Below are positions 1 through 7,306 of a DNA stretch of 16,710 bases, piece by piece. A program made the translations under genes and the position numbers. This DNA comes from an uncultured Colwellia sp. (GTDB lineage Bacteria; Pseudomonadota; Gammaproteobacteria; Enterobacterales; Alteromonadaceae): contig CAJWBY010000102.1 in the NCBI GenBank assembly GCA_913020705.1, positions 1-16,710 on the forward strand, read 5' to 3'. The number at the start of each line of letters is the position of its first letter. Position 1 is the first letter of the stretch. The notes under the pieces were generated by a model. That model did no database searches. It saw nothing but the letters and a program-made list of their open reading frames with translations, and was not told the origin of the DNA.

Positions 1-887
1 AATTTAATTTTTCCCATTTTGAAATCATTAAGCACGTGTTCTCGAACCGCTTGTGTTCTACCGCCATGAATAGACTCGGCATTTATACCGCGTTTTTCCA
101 ATTGGCTAACAAGCTTAGCTGCGCCATGTTTTGTTTCAATAAAAATGAGCGCTTGTTCCCACTTTTCTTCATTAATTAAATGACTAAGTAACGCAGACTT
201 ATTACCTTTATCAACTGTTATTAACCATTGGTCAATTTTAGGTTTTGATGCACTATTATTAGCGATTGAAATTTCAGTAGCATTATTAAAGGTTCTTTTT
301 GATAGCGCACGAACATCGTCTGAAATTGTTGCAGAAAATAATAAATTTTGACGTTCTAGCGGCAAACGTTCAATAATTTTATTAATATCTTCAATAAAGC
401 CCATGTCGAGCATTCTATCGGCTTCATCTAAAACAAGCACTTCGAGTTCATCAAAATGCAACGCACGTTGATGAGCCATATCAAGTAATCGCCCCGGAGT
501 CGCAACAACAATATCGACTCCCCAAATCAGCTTTTGCTTTTGAGGTTCAATTTCAATGCCGCCATACATTGCCATAGAGCTTAGTTCTAAATGTTTACCA
601 TAATCACAAATACTCTGTTCCACTTGAACTGCTAGTTCACGTGTCGGTGTAAGGATCAACGCTCTTATGCGTTTACCACGTAATTTTCGATCTGTATTAA
701 GTTTTTCAAGAATGGGTAAAACAAAGCTGGCTGTTTTCCCTGTACCCGTTTGAGCTGCTGCGACTAAGTTTTTACCAGATAAAATAACTGGAATAGCTTT
801 TTTCTGAATAGCCGTTGGCTCGCTGTAGTTTAATTCAGCAATAGCTTTTAAAAGAGGTTCACTTAATCCAAGTTTCGAAAATGGCAT
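1..887 (-). CDS. DEAD-box ATP-dependent RNA helicase, RhlE-like (partial, C-terminus off the left edge)
   Basis: ATP-dependent RNA helicase of the cytoplasm, probably acting in ribosome assembly or RNA turnover; RhlE-type is inferred from similarity. I translated 295 codons from the ATG at 887. The N-terminus has the Q motif (residues 7-28, ending EPTAIQ). Walker A AQTGTGKT follows at 45-52, PTREL at 81-85, TPGR at 130-133, DEAD at 154-157 and SAT at 185-187. The second RecA domain begins near 215 and is cut at residue 295, before the HRIGR motif. The start is supported by AAGGA about 8 bases upstream, lying inside the last codons of the DUF1456 gene. Only 4 bases separate that gene's stop codon from this start, so translational coupling is likely. 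The missing C-terminal tail prevents a choice between RhlE and another DEAD paralogue. Confidence 0.93.
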   Translation of the reverse strand, partial: MPFSKLGLSEPLLKAIAELNYSEPTAIQKKAIPVILSGKNLVAAAQTGTGKTASFVLPILEKLNTDRKLRGKRIRALILTPTRELAVQVEQSICDYGKHLELSSMAMYGGIEIEPQKQKLIWGVDIVVATPGRLLDMAHQRALHFDELEVLVLDEADRMLDMGFIEDINKIIERLPLERQNLLFSATISDDVRALSKRTFNNATEISIANNSASKPKIDQWLITVDKGNKSALLSHLINEEKWEQALIFIETKHGAAKLVSQLEKRGINAESIHGGRTQAVREHVLNDFKMGKIK

Positions 888-891
888 GATA

Positions 892-1350
892 CTATCCTTG
901 AAGTTTAATCTTTAAACCTTTAATGAAGGTCGATAAAACTTCATCGCTACAATCTTTGTAATGTTTGTTATTTACGTTTCTGAAAAATGCACTTAATTCA
1001 TATTTAGTTAAGCTCAATTCTGCTAATTCAAGCGTGTCGATTACTTCATCTGCATGCAAAGATAAAGCGATTTTCAACTTATTAAAAATGGCATTATTAC
1101 TCAATACAGTTTCAGCTACTGCTGGTGGCCCTTCTTTCGCGCCTCTTTTTTCGACAATTAAACCATTCAGGAAACTGGCAAGTTCCACATCAAGTAATTC
1201 AACGTAATCAGCATCGTTTTTTTCTTTAAAAAAGCAAATCAGTTGTTCTGTTGTTATGTCACAAGAATTTAATTTAAAGACAGAGCATATTTTTGCGTCA
1301 TCAAAGTCAAGTATTGTGGTGATGCGACGAAGAATATCATTATTTATCAT
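892..1350 (-). CDS. yehS: DUF1456 family protein, YehS-like
   Basis: Small cytoplasmic protein of the DUF1456 family (E. coli YehS), of unknown function. The product has 152 residues, close to the family's usual length. It is a visible internal duplication. The first half runs from NNDILRRI to FLNGLIVEKRG and the second from NNAIFNKLKIAL to FIKGLKIK, so each half begins N-N/D-x-I and ends F-[LI]-[NK]-G-L. I chose the ATG at 1350 because E. coli YehS begins with an equivalent M-x-N-N/S-D-I-L segment. The 16-residue upstream extension to 1398 is hydrophobic, does not match, and would cover the likely leader. The gene is first in a tight pair with the RNA helicase, whose ribosome-binding site is embedded in its 3' end. 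That pairing hints at an RNA-related role, which is inference only. Confidence 0.88.
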   Translation of the reverse strand: MINNDILRRITTILDFDDAKICSVFKLNSCDITTEQLICFFKEKNDADYVELLDVELASFLNGLIVEKRGAKEGPPAVAETVLSNNAIFNKLKIALSLHADEVIDTLELAELSLTKYELSAFFRNVNNKHYKDCSDEVLSTFIKGLKIKLQG

Positions 1351-1418
1351 GTATAGGCCTAGGGGTAGTAGTTGAAGTGAACATAACGCTAGAGTCATAT
1401 TCCAAAAAGAGTAGAGTA

Positions 1419-1446
1419 TAGCCCACTCGATTTTAAATCGGGCTAA
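1419..1446. other. Imperfect inverted repeat between yehS and ybiT
   Basis: TAGCCC and GGGCTA form a 6-bp outer stem. Inside it is the 13-base palindrome CGATTTTAAATCG, with a 4-base bulge on the left side. There is no clean run of T directly after the stem on either strand, so it may be a weak secondary terminator for ybiT or an RNA structure upstream of yehS. Its function is not determined. Confidence 0.3.
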
Positions 1447-1492
1447 CTCATTTATTTATATGTGGTGGTGTAAACGCTTATTTAGAAATTTG

Positions 1493-1515
1493 AAAACGCC
1501 AATAAAGGCGCTTTT
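1493..1515 (-). terminator. Rho-independent terminator after ybiT
   Basis: Read on the minus strand, an A-rich stretch is followed by the stem CGCC, the loop TTTATT, the stem GGCG and then TTTT. It lies about 45 bases beyond the ybiT stop codon. The GC stem is short (4 bp) but can be extended by A-T pairing across a bulged G. This is the expected place for ybiT transcription to end before yehS. Confidence 0.55.
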
Positions 1516-1560
1516 GGACTTTAAAATAAGCAATTTTAACTCAGTTAAATTAAAAAAAGA

Positions 1561-3165
1561 CTAAGCTTTTTTTTGCGCTTGCAATTGGCTATCAAGATAT
1601 TCGTCAAGTGTACCTTGGAAATTCACTAATTTCTTATCTTTAATATCAATGACACGTGTCGCTAAACTTGAAACAAACTCTCTGTCATGGCTAACAAAAA
1701 TCAATGTTCCTTCGTACAATTTAAGCGCATTATTTAACGCTTCAATCGCTTCCATATCCATGTGATTCGTTGGTTCATCCATGATTAATACATTAATATC
1801 TTGCATCATCAACATGCCGAACAATAGACGATTTTTCTCACCACCAGAACAGTTACGTGCTTTTTTATTCGCATCGTCATCAGTAAAGAGTAAACGACCT
1901 AACATACCGCGAACGCTTAAATCGTTATGGCATGGTCGACGAAACTGAGACATCCAATCCATTAATGTTAAATCACAATGGAAAAACTTACCGCTATCCT
2001 GAGGGCAATAACCAACAGAGGCATTTTCAGACCATTTTACAATACCATCTAACGGCGAAAACTCATCAACTAAACAACGTAACAACGTCGTTTTTCCAAC
2101 GCCATTCTCACCAATGATAGCAAGCTTTTCGCCAGCTTTTAGTAATAAATTACCTTCTTCAAATAGTGTTTCATTTTCGAAGCCATGGCTTAAATTTTCA
2201 AGTTCTAAAGCTTGACGGTGCATTTTTTTACCCGCGTCAAAGGCAATATTTGGCGTAATACGGCTCGATGATTTAACATCATCAAGTTTAATTTTATCCA
2301 TTTTCTTCGCACGAGAGCTTGCTTGTTTAGCTTTTGAAGCATTCGCACCAAAACGGTTAACAAAGTCTTGTAACTCTGCTATTTCTTCCGCCTTTTTAAC
2401 ATTACCTGATAACAACTGCTCACGTAGTAAAGCAGATTGTGCTAAGAAAAACTCGTAGTTACCTGGATATATTCTTAATTCGCCGTAATCTATATCGGCC
2501 ATATGTGTACAAACAGCATTAAGGAAATGTCTATCATGCGAAATGATGATCATGGTGCATTTGCGCTTGTTTAACTCGCTTTCTAACCAACTGATAGTAT
2601 GAATATCCAAGTTGTTGGTAGGCTCATCGAGTAATAATATATCTGGGTTAGCAAACAAGGCTTGTGCAAGTAGAACACGTAATTTCCAACCAGGTGCAAC
2701 TTGCTTCATTGAACCGAAGTGAAAAGACTCTTCAATACCTGCTTCTAATAATATCTCACCTGCACGACTTTCTGCCGTGTAACCGTCCATTTCAGCAAAT
2801 TCACTTTCAAGATCACCCACACGCATACCATCGGCTTCACTCATTTCAGCTTGTGCGTAAATAGCATCTCTTTCTTGCTTAACTTTCCATAAAGGCAAAT
2901 CACCCATGATCACAGTATCAATAACATTGTGTTCTTCAAATGCAAATTGGTCTTGTCCCAAAGTGCTTACTTTATTGCCAGTGCTTACAGATACGTTACC
3001 AGAGCTTGGAACAAGTTCGCCACTTAGTATCTTCATAAATGTAGACTTGCCACAACCATTTGCGCCAATCAAACCGTAACGGTGACCGTTGCCAAATTTA
3101 GCCGATATGTTTTCAAATAACGGCTCTGCGCCAAATTGCATTGTAATGTTAGATGTAGTGATCAA
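1561..3165 (-). CDS. ybiT: ABC-F family ATPase YbiT
   Basis: Soluble ABC-F protein with two nucleotide-binding domains and no membrane domain. ABC-F proteins act on the ribosome, and YbiT is the paralogue closest to this sequence from its opening residues onward (TSNITMQFG). The product has 534 residues, normal for YbiT. Domain 1 carries Walker [10 protein letters not shown] (34-42) and Walker [12 protein letters not shown], with a degenerate signature (APGWKLRV). The linker region follows, with the basic stretch [14 protein letters not shown]. Domain 2 has Walker [10 protein letters not shown], signature CSGGEKNR and Walker [11 protein letters not shown]. The start codon is TTG at 3165, supported by AGGA eight bases upstream and by alignment with the E. 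coli N-terminus. It is transcribed alone and ends at a nearby hairpin. Confidence 0.96.
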   Translation of the reverse strand: MITTSNITMQFGAEPLFENISAKFGNGHRYGLIGANGCGKSTFMKILSGELVPSSGNVSVSTGNKVSTLGQDQFAFEEHNVIDTVIMGDLPLWKVKQERDAIYAQAEMSEADGMRVGDLESEFAEMDGYTAESRAGEILLEAGIEESFHFGSMKQVAPGWKLRVLLAQALFANPDILLLDEPTNNLDIHTISWLESELNKRKCTMIIISHDRHFLNAVCTHMADIDYGELRIYPGNYEFFLAQSALLREQLLSGNVKKAEEIAELQDFVNRFGANASKAKQASSRAKKMDKIKLDDVKSSSRITPNIAFDAGKKMHRQALELENLSHGFENETLFEEGNLLLKAGEKLAIIGENGVGKTTLLRCLVDEFSPLDGIVKWSENASVGYCPQDSGKFFHCDLTLMDWMSQFRRPCHNDLSVRGMLGRLLFTDDDANKKARNCSGGEKNRLLFGMLMMQDINVLIMDEPTNHMDMEAIEALNNALKLYEGTLIFVSHDREFVSSLATRVIDIKDKKLVNFQGTLDEYLDSQLQAQKKA

Positions 3166-3514
3166 AGAGATATTCCTAAATAATGCTAACTAAAATTGTT
3201 AACCAGCAATGGTGAAGATAGCAAAAATAGAAACTTATTTAAGACCATCAAAATAAAGTCGCGCATTATACAGTAAAAACTCTATTTCCCCTACCTTATT
3301 AAAGAAATTTTCTGGTTGTTTTTTCACCAGCACTATGAGGTGATTCATTAGTCCTTGATATATTGTCAAATAAAAACAATGAAGCATCGTTTATCCTTAA
3401 TTATATGTTCGTGTAAAACACACATTGCTTAAGGGGGGATTTTTACGATAGAAATAATTTATACGAGTATTTCCTGTCTGTTGATACAATGTATAAAGTC
3501 ACTTTACATATATA
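3166..3514. promoter_or_regulatory. Divergent intergenic region between ybiT and the GIY-YIG-like gene
   Basis: No convincing gene is present in these 349 bases. Leftward, toward ybiT, a consensus -10 hexamer TATAAT is read on the minus strand at 3270-3265, in the context CGCGCATTATACAG, but no good -35 lies 17 bases upstream. Rightward, the sequence just before 3515 contains TATAAT (3511-3516), which overlaps the first candidate start codon of the next gene. A six-G run lies near 3433. No strong terminator is visible. Confidence 0.35.
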
Positions 3515-3877
3515 ATGTGTAAACAAGACTATTCAAACTATTTAAATCTACTGATTAAAAAGGAAATTTCATCAGATATGACCATTTCAACTGGCTATGT
3601 GTACGTTATGACTCATTCATTTTTTTCAGACGTGATAAGAATAGGTTGTACCCCTGACGATCCTAAAAAATACGCTAAATTACTTTCTAAAAAAACACCG
3701 GGTGAATATTCTCTTGTTTATTCATTAGCCTGTAATAATCCTTGTCGAGTAAAAAAGCAAATAAGGGAATATTTAAACGCTAAAGAATACGTTAACGAGT
3801 TTTATCAAGTATCTACAGAAGTCGCAGCAAAATTATTGAAACGAGAGACATTAAAAATACCTATCGTCATTTGTTGA
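3515..3877 (+). CDS. Small GIY-YIG / T5orf172 (MUG113)-like domain protein, probably catalytically altered
   Basis: Up to 120 residues, nearly all one domain of the GIY-YIG superfamily, closest to the T5orf172/MUG113 type. Visible elements are GYVYV (27-31), RIGCTPDDP (42-50) and NEFYQV (94-99), whose Glu95 fits the metal-binding glutamate. The residue normally occupied by the catalytic arginine (family pattern DP-x-x-R-A) is Tyr53 here (DPKKYAKLL), so nuclease activity is doubtful. The start is uncertain. The ATG at 3515 lacks a Shine-Dalgarno sequence and overlaps a TATAAT. The ATG at 3578 (residue 22) lies just ahead of the domain and has AAGGA 13 bases upstream, giving a 99-residue protein. 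The gene stands alone and converges on the paiB-like gene with no clear terminator between them. Its biological role is unknown. Confidence 0.7.
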   Translation: MCKQDYSNYLNLLIKKEISSDMTISTGYVYVMTHSFFSDVIRIGCTPDDPKKYAKLLSKKTPGEYSLVYSLACNNPCRVKKQIREYLNAKEYVNEFYQVSTEVAAKLLKRETLKIPIVIC

Positions 3878-3919
3878 GTGTAGATTATAAAAAAGAGAAC
3901 ATTCATTCATAATTTAGTT

Positions 3920-4552
3920 TCATTCCAGATATTCATTCACCAGCTTAGCGATATTTTGTGCATTAGTATCCGCTTCTTGTGATAAGCCTTTAATAATACC
4001 TTCCTGATTAACTTCAGTTTTATCTTGGCTAACTTTCCATTTTCCTGTGATTGATAGAATATCTATTTCTAAACCAACAATGGCCGACAGCATTTTATCA
4101 ATATATGCTTGAGGTGCATCACTTACTGACCAAGGTACCGGTTGAGTGGCTTCATAATGATCAGTTAAGTTATTTAGCATCTTCAAAACCCACTGCTCAT
4201 TATGTATAAACGAAACAATCCCTTTTACATGAACAGATACGTAATTCCATGTAGGCACTACTTTGGCATTTTCTTTTTTTGTCGGGTAATAGTTTGGTGA
4301 TATATAACAATTAGGGCCATTGAAAATAATCAATACTTCCGATTTATCTTTTAGACTTTTCCACAGAGGATTTGCTTTTGCAATATGTCCTTGTAAAACA
4401 TCTCGTTGACCAGACTCATTTAAAATTAAAGGCATATGGTTCGCCTCTATTCCGGATTCATTTTTACTGATTAATGTAGCAAAGGCGTGATTGGTCATCA
4501 TTCCCTTTAAATTATTAATGTCATCTTGCAAAAATCGTTTCGGTATATACAT
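3920..4552 (-). CDS. PaiB family FMN-binding protein (putative negative transcriptional regulator)
   Basis: Cytoplasmic flavin-binding split-barrel protein of the PaiB/FMN_bind_2 family, 210 residues, the usual length. Family hallmarks are the opening MYIPKRF, NPLWKSL, GPNCYISPNYY followed by VPTWNYVSVHVKG, and the C-terminal IVGLEIDI...GKWKVSQ. In Bacillus subtilis, PaiB sits with the acetyltransferase PaiA and affects sporulation and protease genes. Whether family members bind DNA directly is not settled. The start at 4552 is firm because AGGAG lies seven bases upstream. It is the second gene of an operon, 18 bases after the GNAT gene, which reproduces the acetyltransferase-plus-PaiB pairing. 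Its expression is probably governed by the divergent MocR regulator. Confidence 0.92.
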   Translation of the reverse strand: MYIPKRFLQDDINNLKGMMTNHAFATLISKNESGIEANHMPLILNESGQRDVLQGHIAKANPLWKSLKDKSEVLIIFNGPNCYISPNYYPTKKENAKVVPTWNYVSVHVKGIVSFIHNEQWVLKMLNNLTDHYEATQPVPWSVSDAPQAYIDKMLSAIVGLEIDILSITGKWKVSQDKTEVNQEGIIKGLSQEADTNAQNIAKLVNEYLE

Positions 4553-4570
4553 ACTATCTCCTAATGTGGT

Positions 4571-5257
4571 TCACAATGCTTGAGTAATTCTTTCTTCGAG
4601 TGCTTTTTTTACACTCTCCCATTCACTATTTATAATCGAAAAAATAGCTGTATTTCTGAACGTACCATCTGACAAAATGCGTTGATTCCGTAACACACCT
4701 TCAAAACTAGCCCCTAACCTCGCTATCGCATTTCTTGATTTATCATTTTTTTCATGGGTTTTAAACTCAACCCGAATAACATTTAGCGTCTCAAAGGCAA
4801 ACCTTAATAAACAATACTTTGCATGCGTATTAATATAACTGCGCTGGTATTTTGGTGTGATAAAAGTAAAACCAATCTCTAAGCTCCTATCTTCTGATTT
4901 CATTGAACAAAAACGCGTACTTCCAACAAACTCATCAGTTTCTTTGTCAAAAATAGCAAAGGCAAAATGCTGGCCCTTTTTTGTCATTTCTACAGAATAT
5001 TCTATCCATGATTGAGTCGTTTCAATTGAAGTGCATTTATCAGGTAATGACCAACGCCAAATTTTTGGATAAGAACCTGCTTGATAAAAAGCATCTAAAT
5101 GCTTAATACTTAAAGGACGTAATATGACTTTATCGGTTGAAAGTTCTAAGTTCTGTGGAATATTTTCCATAGAAAAAATTTGTTGAGTTGTTGATTCGCT
5201 AACTATTTGGTTAAGTGGCTTGTCAGTCATCTGATTTAATGTTTTTTCTTCAAACAT
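4571..5257 (-). CDS. GNAT family N-acetyltransferase, RimJ/RimL type
   Basis: Predicted acetyl-CoA-dependent transferase of the RimJ/RimL (Acetyltransf_3) branch; the substrate is unknown. The domain begins at VILRPLSIKHLDAFY. It continues through SWIEYSVEM, VGSTRFCSM, LEIGFTFITPKYQRS (before the acetyl-CoA loop) and ends with NDKSRNAIARLGASFEGVLR. About 40 residues before the domain are polar and low in complexity. I chose the ATG at 5257 (228 residues) because AGAGGG lies six bases upstream. Alternatives are the ATG at 5281, whose nearest AGAGGG is too close, and a TTG at 5314. It heads the operon with the PaiB-like gene and is divergent from the MocR gene. It is not the same GNAT subtype as Bacillus PaiA, so function should not be carried over. 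Confidence 0.88.
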   Translation of the reverse strand: MFEEKTLNQMTDKPLNQIVSESTTQQIFSMENIPQNLELSTDKVILRPLSIKHLDAFYQAGSYPKIWRWSLPDKCTSIETTQSWIEYSVEMTKKGQHFAFAIFDKETDEFVGSTRFCSMKSEDRSLEIGFTFITPKYQRSYINTHAKYCLLRFAFETLNVIRVEFKTHEKNDKSRNAIARLGASFEGVLRNQRILSDGTFRNTAIFSIINSEWESVKKALEERITQAL

Positions 5258-5261
5258 ATTG

Positions 5262-5290
5262 TACCCTCTATGTAAATTCATACCCTCTAT
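5262..5290. promoter_or_regulatory. 10-bp direct repeat in the divergent mocR/GNAT control region, candidate MocR operator
   Basis: TACCCTCTAT occurs exactly at 5262-5271 and again at 5281-5290, a period of 19 bp (nearly two helical turns). The second copy lies where the -35 of a rightward promoter would be, ahead of a -10-like TATAAA at 5306-5311. A further inverted pair, TGGTATA (5303-5309) and TATACCA (5339-5345), flanks the presumed mocR start point. Regulators of the MocR family such as GabR and PdxR are known to bind direct repeats. An alternative reading is that the repeat merely reflects two AGAGGG ribosome-binding sequences for the GNAT gene. Confidence 0.5.
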
Positions 5291-5344
5291 TCTCCCTAAT
5301 CGTGGTATAAACAAAACAACCAGATTAATTAAACTCCCTATACC

Positions 5345-6802
5345 ATGAAAGTGCTGAATTTAACGAACGTAGGTTTATCGAAAAAACTTTATCTCAATAT
5401 TGCTAACGCGATAAAAACTGCAATCAAAAGCGGTAACGTTAAACCTTTGGAAAAGTTGCCTTCAGCACGTTCACTTGCAGAACAACTGGATGTAAACCGT
5501 CATACAATAATGGCTGCCTACAATGAGTTAATCGCTCAAGGTTGGGTTGAAACAAGAGAAAGGCGTGGTTATACAGTAGCCGGGACACTTCCTATTTATG
5601 ACGTTGTAAAAAATGAAAATATTGCTAAAACAACAACGACAAAACATAAGTGGCGAATAATAAAGCCAAATGAAACAAAGGCACAACGACCAGCAAGTCA
5701 CTATCCCTATAACTTTGCAGGAGGAAATCCTGACATTAATATTTTTCCCTTTAATGAATTTAGAAGCTTTATCAATGATGCTTTAAACCGCCCGGCAATC
5801 AGAGACTTAAATTATGGCGACAATGCTGGATTTCCTCCTTTTATTCAAGAAGTAGCGACTTATTTACGAAGAGTTCGTTCAATTACCGACAAAGAAATAA
5901 TCGTTGTAAACGGTACACAAGAAGCGCTGTATATCCTTGCTCAAATACTATTGACCCAAGGTGATAAAGTTGCGGTTGAGAGTTTAGGTTATCGGCCTGC
6001 TTGGAAGGCATTTGAAAATGCAGGTGCAATGTTAATAGGGATAAAACAAACAGCGCAAGGTGTTGACGTTGAGCACCTTGAAATCATGTTCAAAGCAAAT
6101 GAAATTCGCTTATTGTATTTAACCCCTCTTCATCAATATCCAACTACGACAACATTGCCTGTTGCTGAGCGTATAAAAATTTACCGTTTGGCACAACAGT
6201 ATGATATTCCTATTATCGAAGATGATTATGACCATGAGTTTCATTACGATAGTCAACCACTCGCCCCTATGGCAGCAAATGATCCATCAGGACTCGTCAT
6301 CTATTTGTCGAGTTTTTCAAAGTTAATGTTCCCAGGGATCCGTCTTGGTATCATCGCCGTTGATAAAAGTCTATGTACACATATCACTAACTATCGAACG
6401 ATCATCAATCATAAAGCGAATGTACTGCTACAAGATGCCGTTGCAAAGTGGATGAAAGATGGCGCCTTTGAACGGCAATTAAGAAAAGCGACTCGTATTT
6501 ATCAAAAGCGACGTCAGTGTATGGTTAATGCTCTAAATAGCATTAAAAGTGAAGGCTATTACATTGAGTTTACTATTCCACCTGGTGGTATGGCGTTATG
6601 GGTAAATGTAGGAAGAAACGCACAGAAGATATCATTATTAGCACGCGATAAAGGAATATTTTTGTTAGCCGAAAATTCTTTTCATTTAAGGCATGAAAAT
6701 GATGAAGACCAATATATTCGATTAGGCTTTAGCGCACAAAGCGAAGAAAAAATTCAGCAGGGTCTAACGCTTTTAAAACCTTTATTGAATAAAGTTGAGT
6801 GA
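5345..6802 (+). CDS. MocR-type transcriptional regulator: GntR winged helix fused to a PLP aminotransferase fold
   Basis: Cytoplasmic regulator with 485 residues, typical for MocR/PdxR/GabR proteins. Residues 10-80 form the GntR winged helix (LPSARSLAEQLDVNRHTIMAAYNELIAQGWVE, broken here into its parts: LPSARSLAEQL, then NRHTIMAAYNEL). A linker runs to about 115, then a fold type I aminotransferase domain. It shows NFAGGNPD, NGTQEAL, HQYPTT (263-268), DDYDHEF with the pyridine-binding Asp near 294, and the PLP lysine Lys326 in SSFSKLMFPGIRLG. The effector is unknown. It lies divergent from the GNAT-PaiB pair and so is their most likely regulator, and probably its own. No Shine-Dalgarno sequence is visible before the ATG, and the leader appears very short, so it may be poorly translated. 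Confidence 0.93.
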   Translation: MKVLNLTNVGLSKKLYLNIANAIKTAIKSGNVKPLEKLPSARSLAEQLDVNRHTIMAAYNELIAQGWVETRERRGYTVAGTLPIYDVVKNENIAKTTTTKHKWRIIKPNETKAQRPASHYPYNFAGGNPDINIFPFNEFRSFINDALNRPAIRDLNYGDNAGFPPFIQEVATYLRRVRSITDKEIIVVNGTQEALYILAQILLTQGDKVAVESLGYRPAWKAFENAGAMLIGIKQTAQGVDVEHLEIMFKANEIRLLYLTPLHQYPTTTTLPVAERIKIYRLAQQYDIPIIEDDYDHEFHYDSQPLAPMAANDPSGLVIYLSSFSKLMFPGIRLGIIAVDKSLCTHITNYRTIINHKANVLLQDAVAKWMKDGAFERQLRKATRIYQKRRQCMVNALNSIKSEGYYIEFTIPPGGMALWVNVGRNAQKISLLARDKGIFLLAENSFHLRHENDEDQYIRLGFSAQSEEKIQQGLTLLKPLLNKVE

Positions 6803-7306
6803 GGTTTAATGAAACCACAGAGACTATCAATACTATATTTTCGACTTTAGATTTTATTGATATCCAATCATTAATATACGAATAAAATTGGACAGTTTAG
6901 CCATATTATTCAATTCGCGTGTTGTGTAAAGTTTCTGCATACCTTATTAATTATTACTAGTGGTTCGAGGAATGAACTCTCTAACAGTATGACACTGTAG
7001 TTGACTTTGATTTAGGCAAGGAAGCCGTTTTGAAGTCTTATGGCACGAAAAGATGAATGCCAAACTAAGTTTCACAATCAACTTCATCTAAATATAAATA
7101 TAAATCTATCAATGATTCAAGTTTTGATCATTAGAAATGAAAACACTTAGTGTGGAAAGATAAATAACAAAGCTAATGATTTAACAATGAAAACTCATCT
7201 CTTTCTTTAAATTAGTTTAGTTTAGTTTAGTTTAGTTATATAACTTTTTCAGTGATTAGCAAGCCCCCTTTTACTTTTGGCTGAGAAAGTTAGTTTTTTA
7301 TTTAGC
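6803..7306. other. Gene-free stretch between convergent mocR and AraC-HDOD genes
   Basis: I found no ORF with coding character here. The beginning has a small hairpin GGTTT-AATG-AAACC at about 6803-6816 with no T run. In the middle are short inverted pairs (GGTTC/GAAC near 6963, GGCA/TGCC near 7041) and AGTTGA/TCAACT arms around 6999-7084 that do not extend into a long palindrome. The end carries a TTTAG tandem repeat. No clear terminator is seen for either flanking gene. Confidence 0.5.
7211..7236. repeat. TTTAG pentanucleotide tandem repeat
   Basis: Four perfect TTTAG units at 7216-7235, preceded by a partial unit from 7212, with no interruption. It lies about 70 bases past the stop codon of the AraC-HDOD gene and is not inside any recognised gene. 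It is a simple slippage-prone repeat with no evident function. Confidence 0.85.

Noticed and set aside
1351..1398. N-terminal extension of the yehS ORF
   Set aside because: It adds 16 hydrophobic residues absent from the known YehS start; the internal ATG at 1350 aligns with the family N-terminus.
3481..3516. TTGATA plus TATAAT as a promoter for the GIY-YIG-like gene
   Set aside because: The spacing is 24 bases, too long for sigma-70; the TATAAT alone remains possible but would exclude the first ATG.
6998..7086. AGTTGA...TCAACT arms as ends of a small mobile element
   Set aside because: Pairing stops after about six bases, and I see no target-site duplication.
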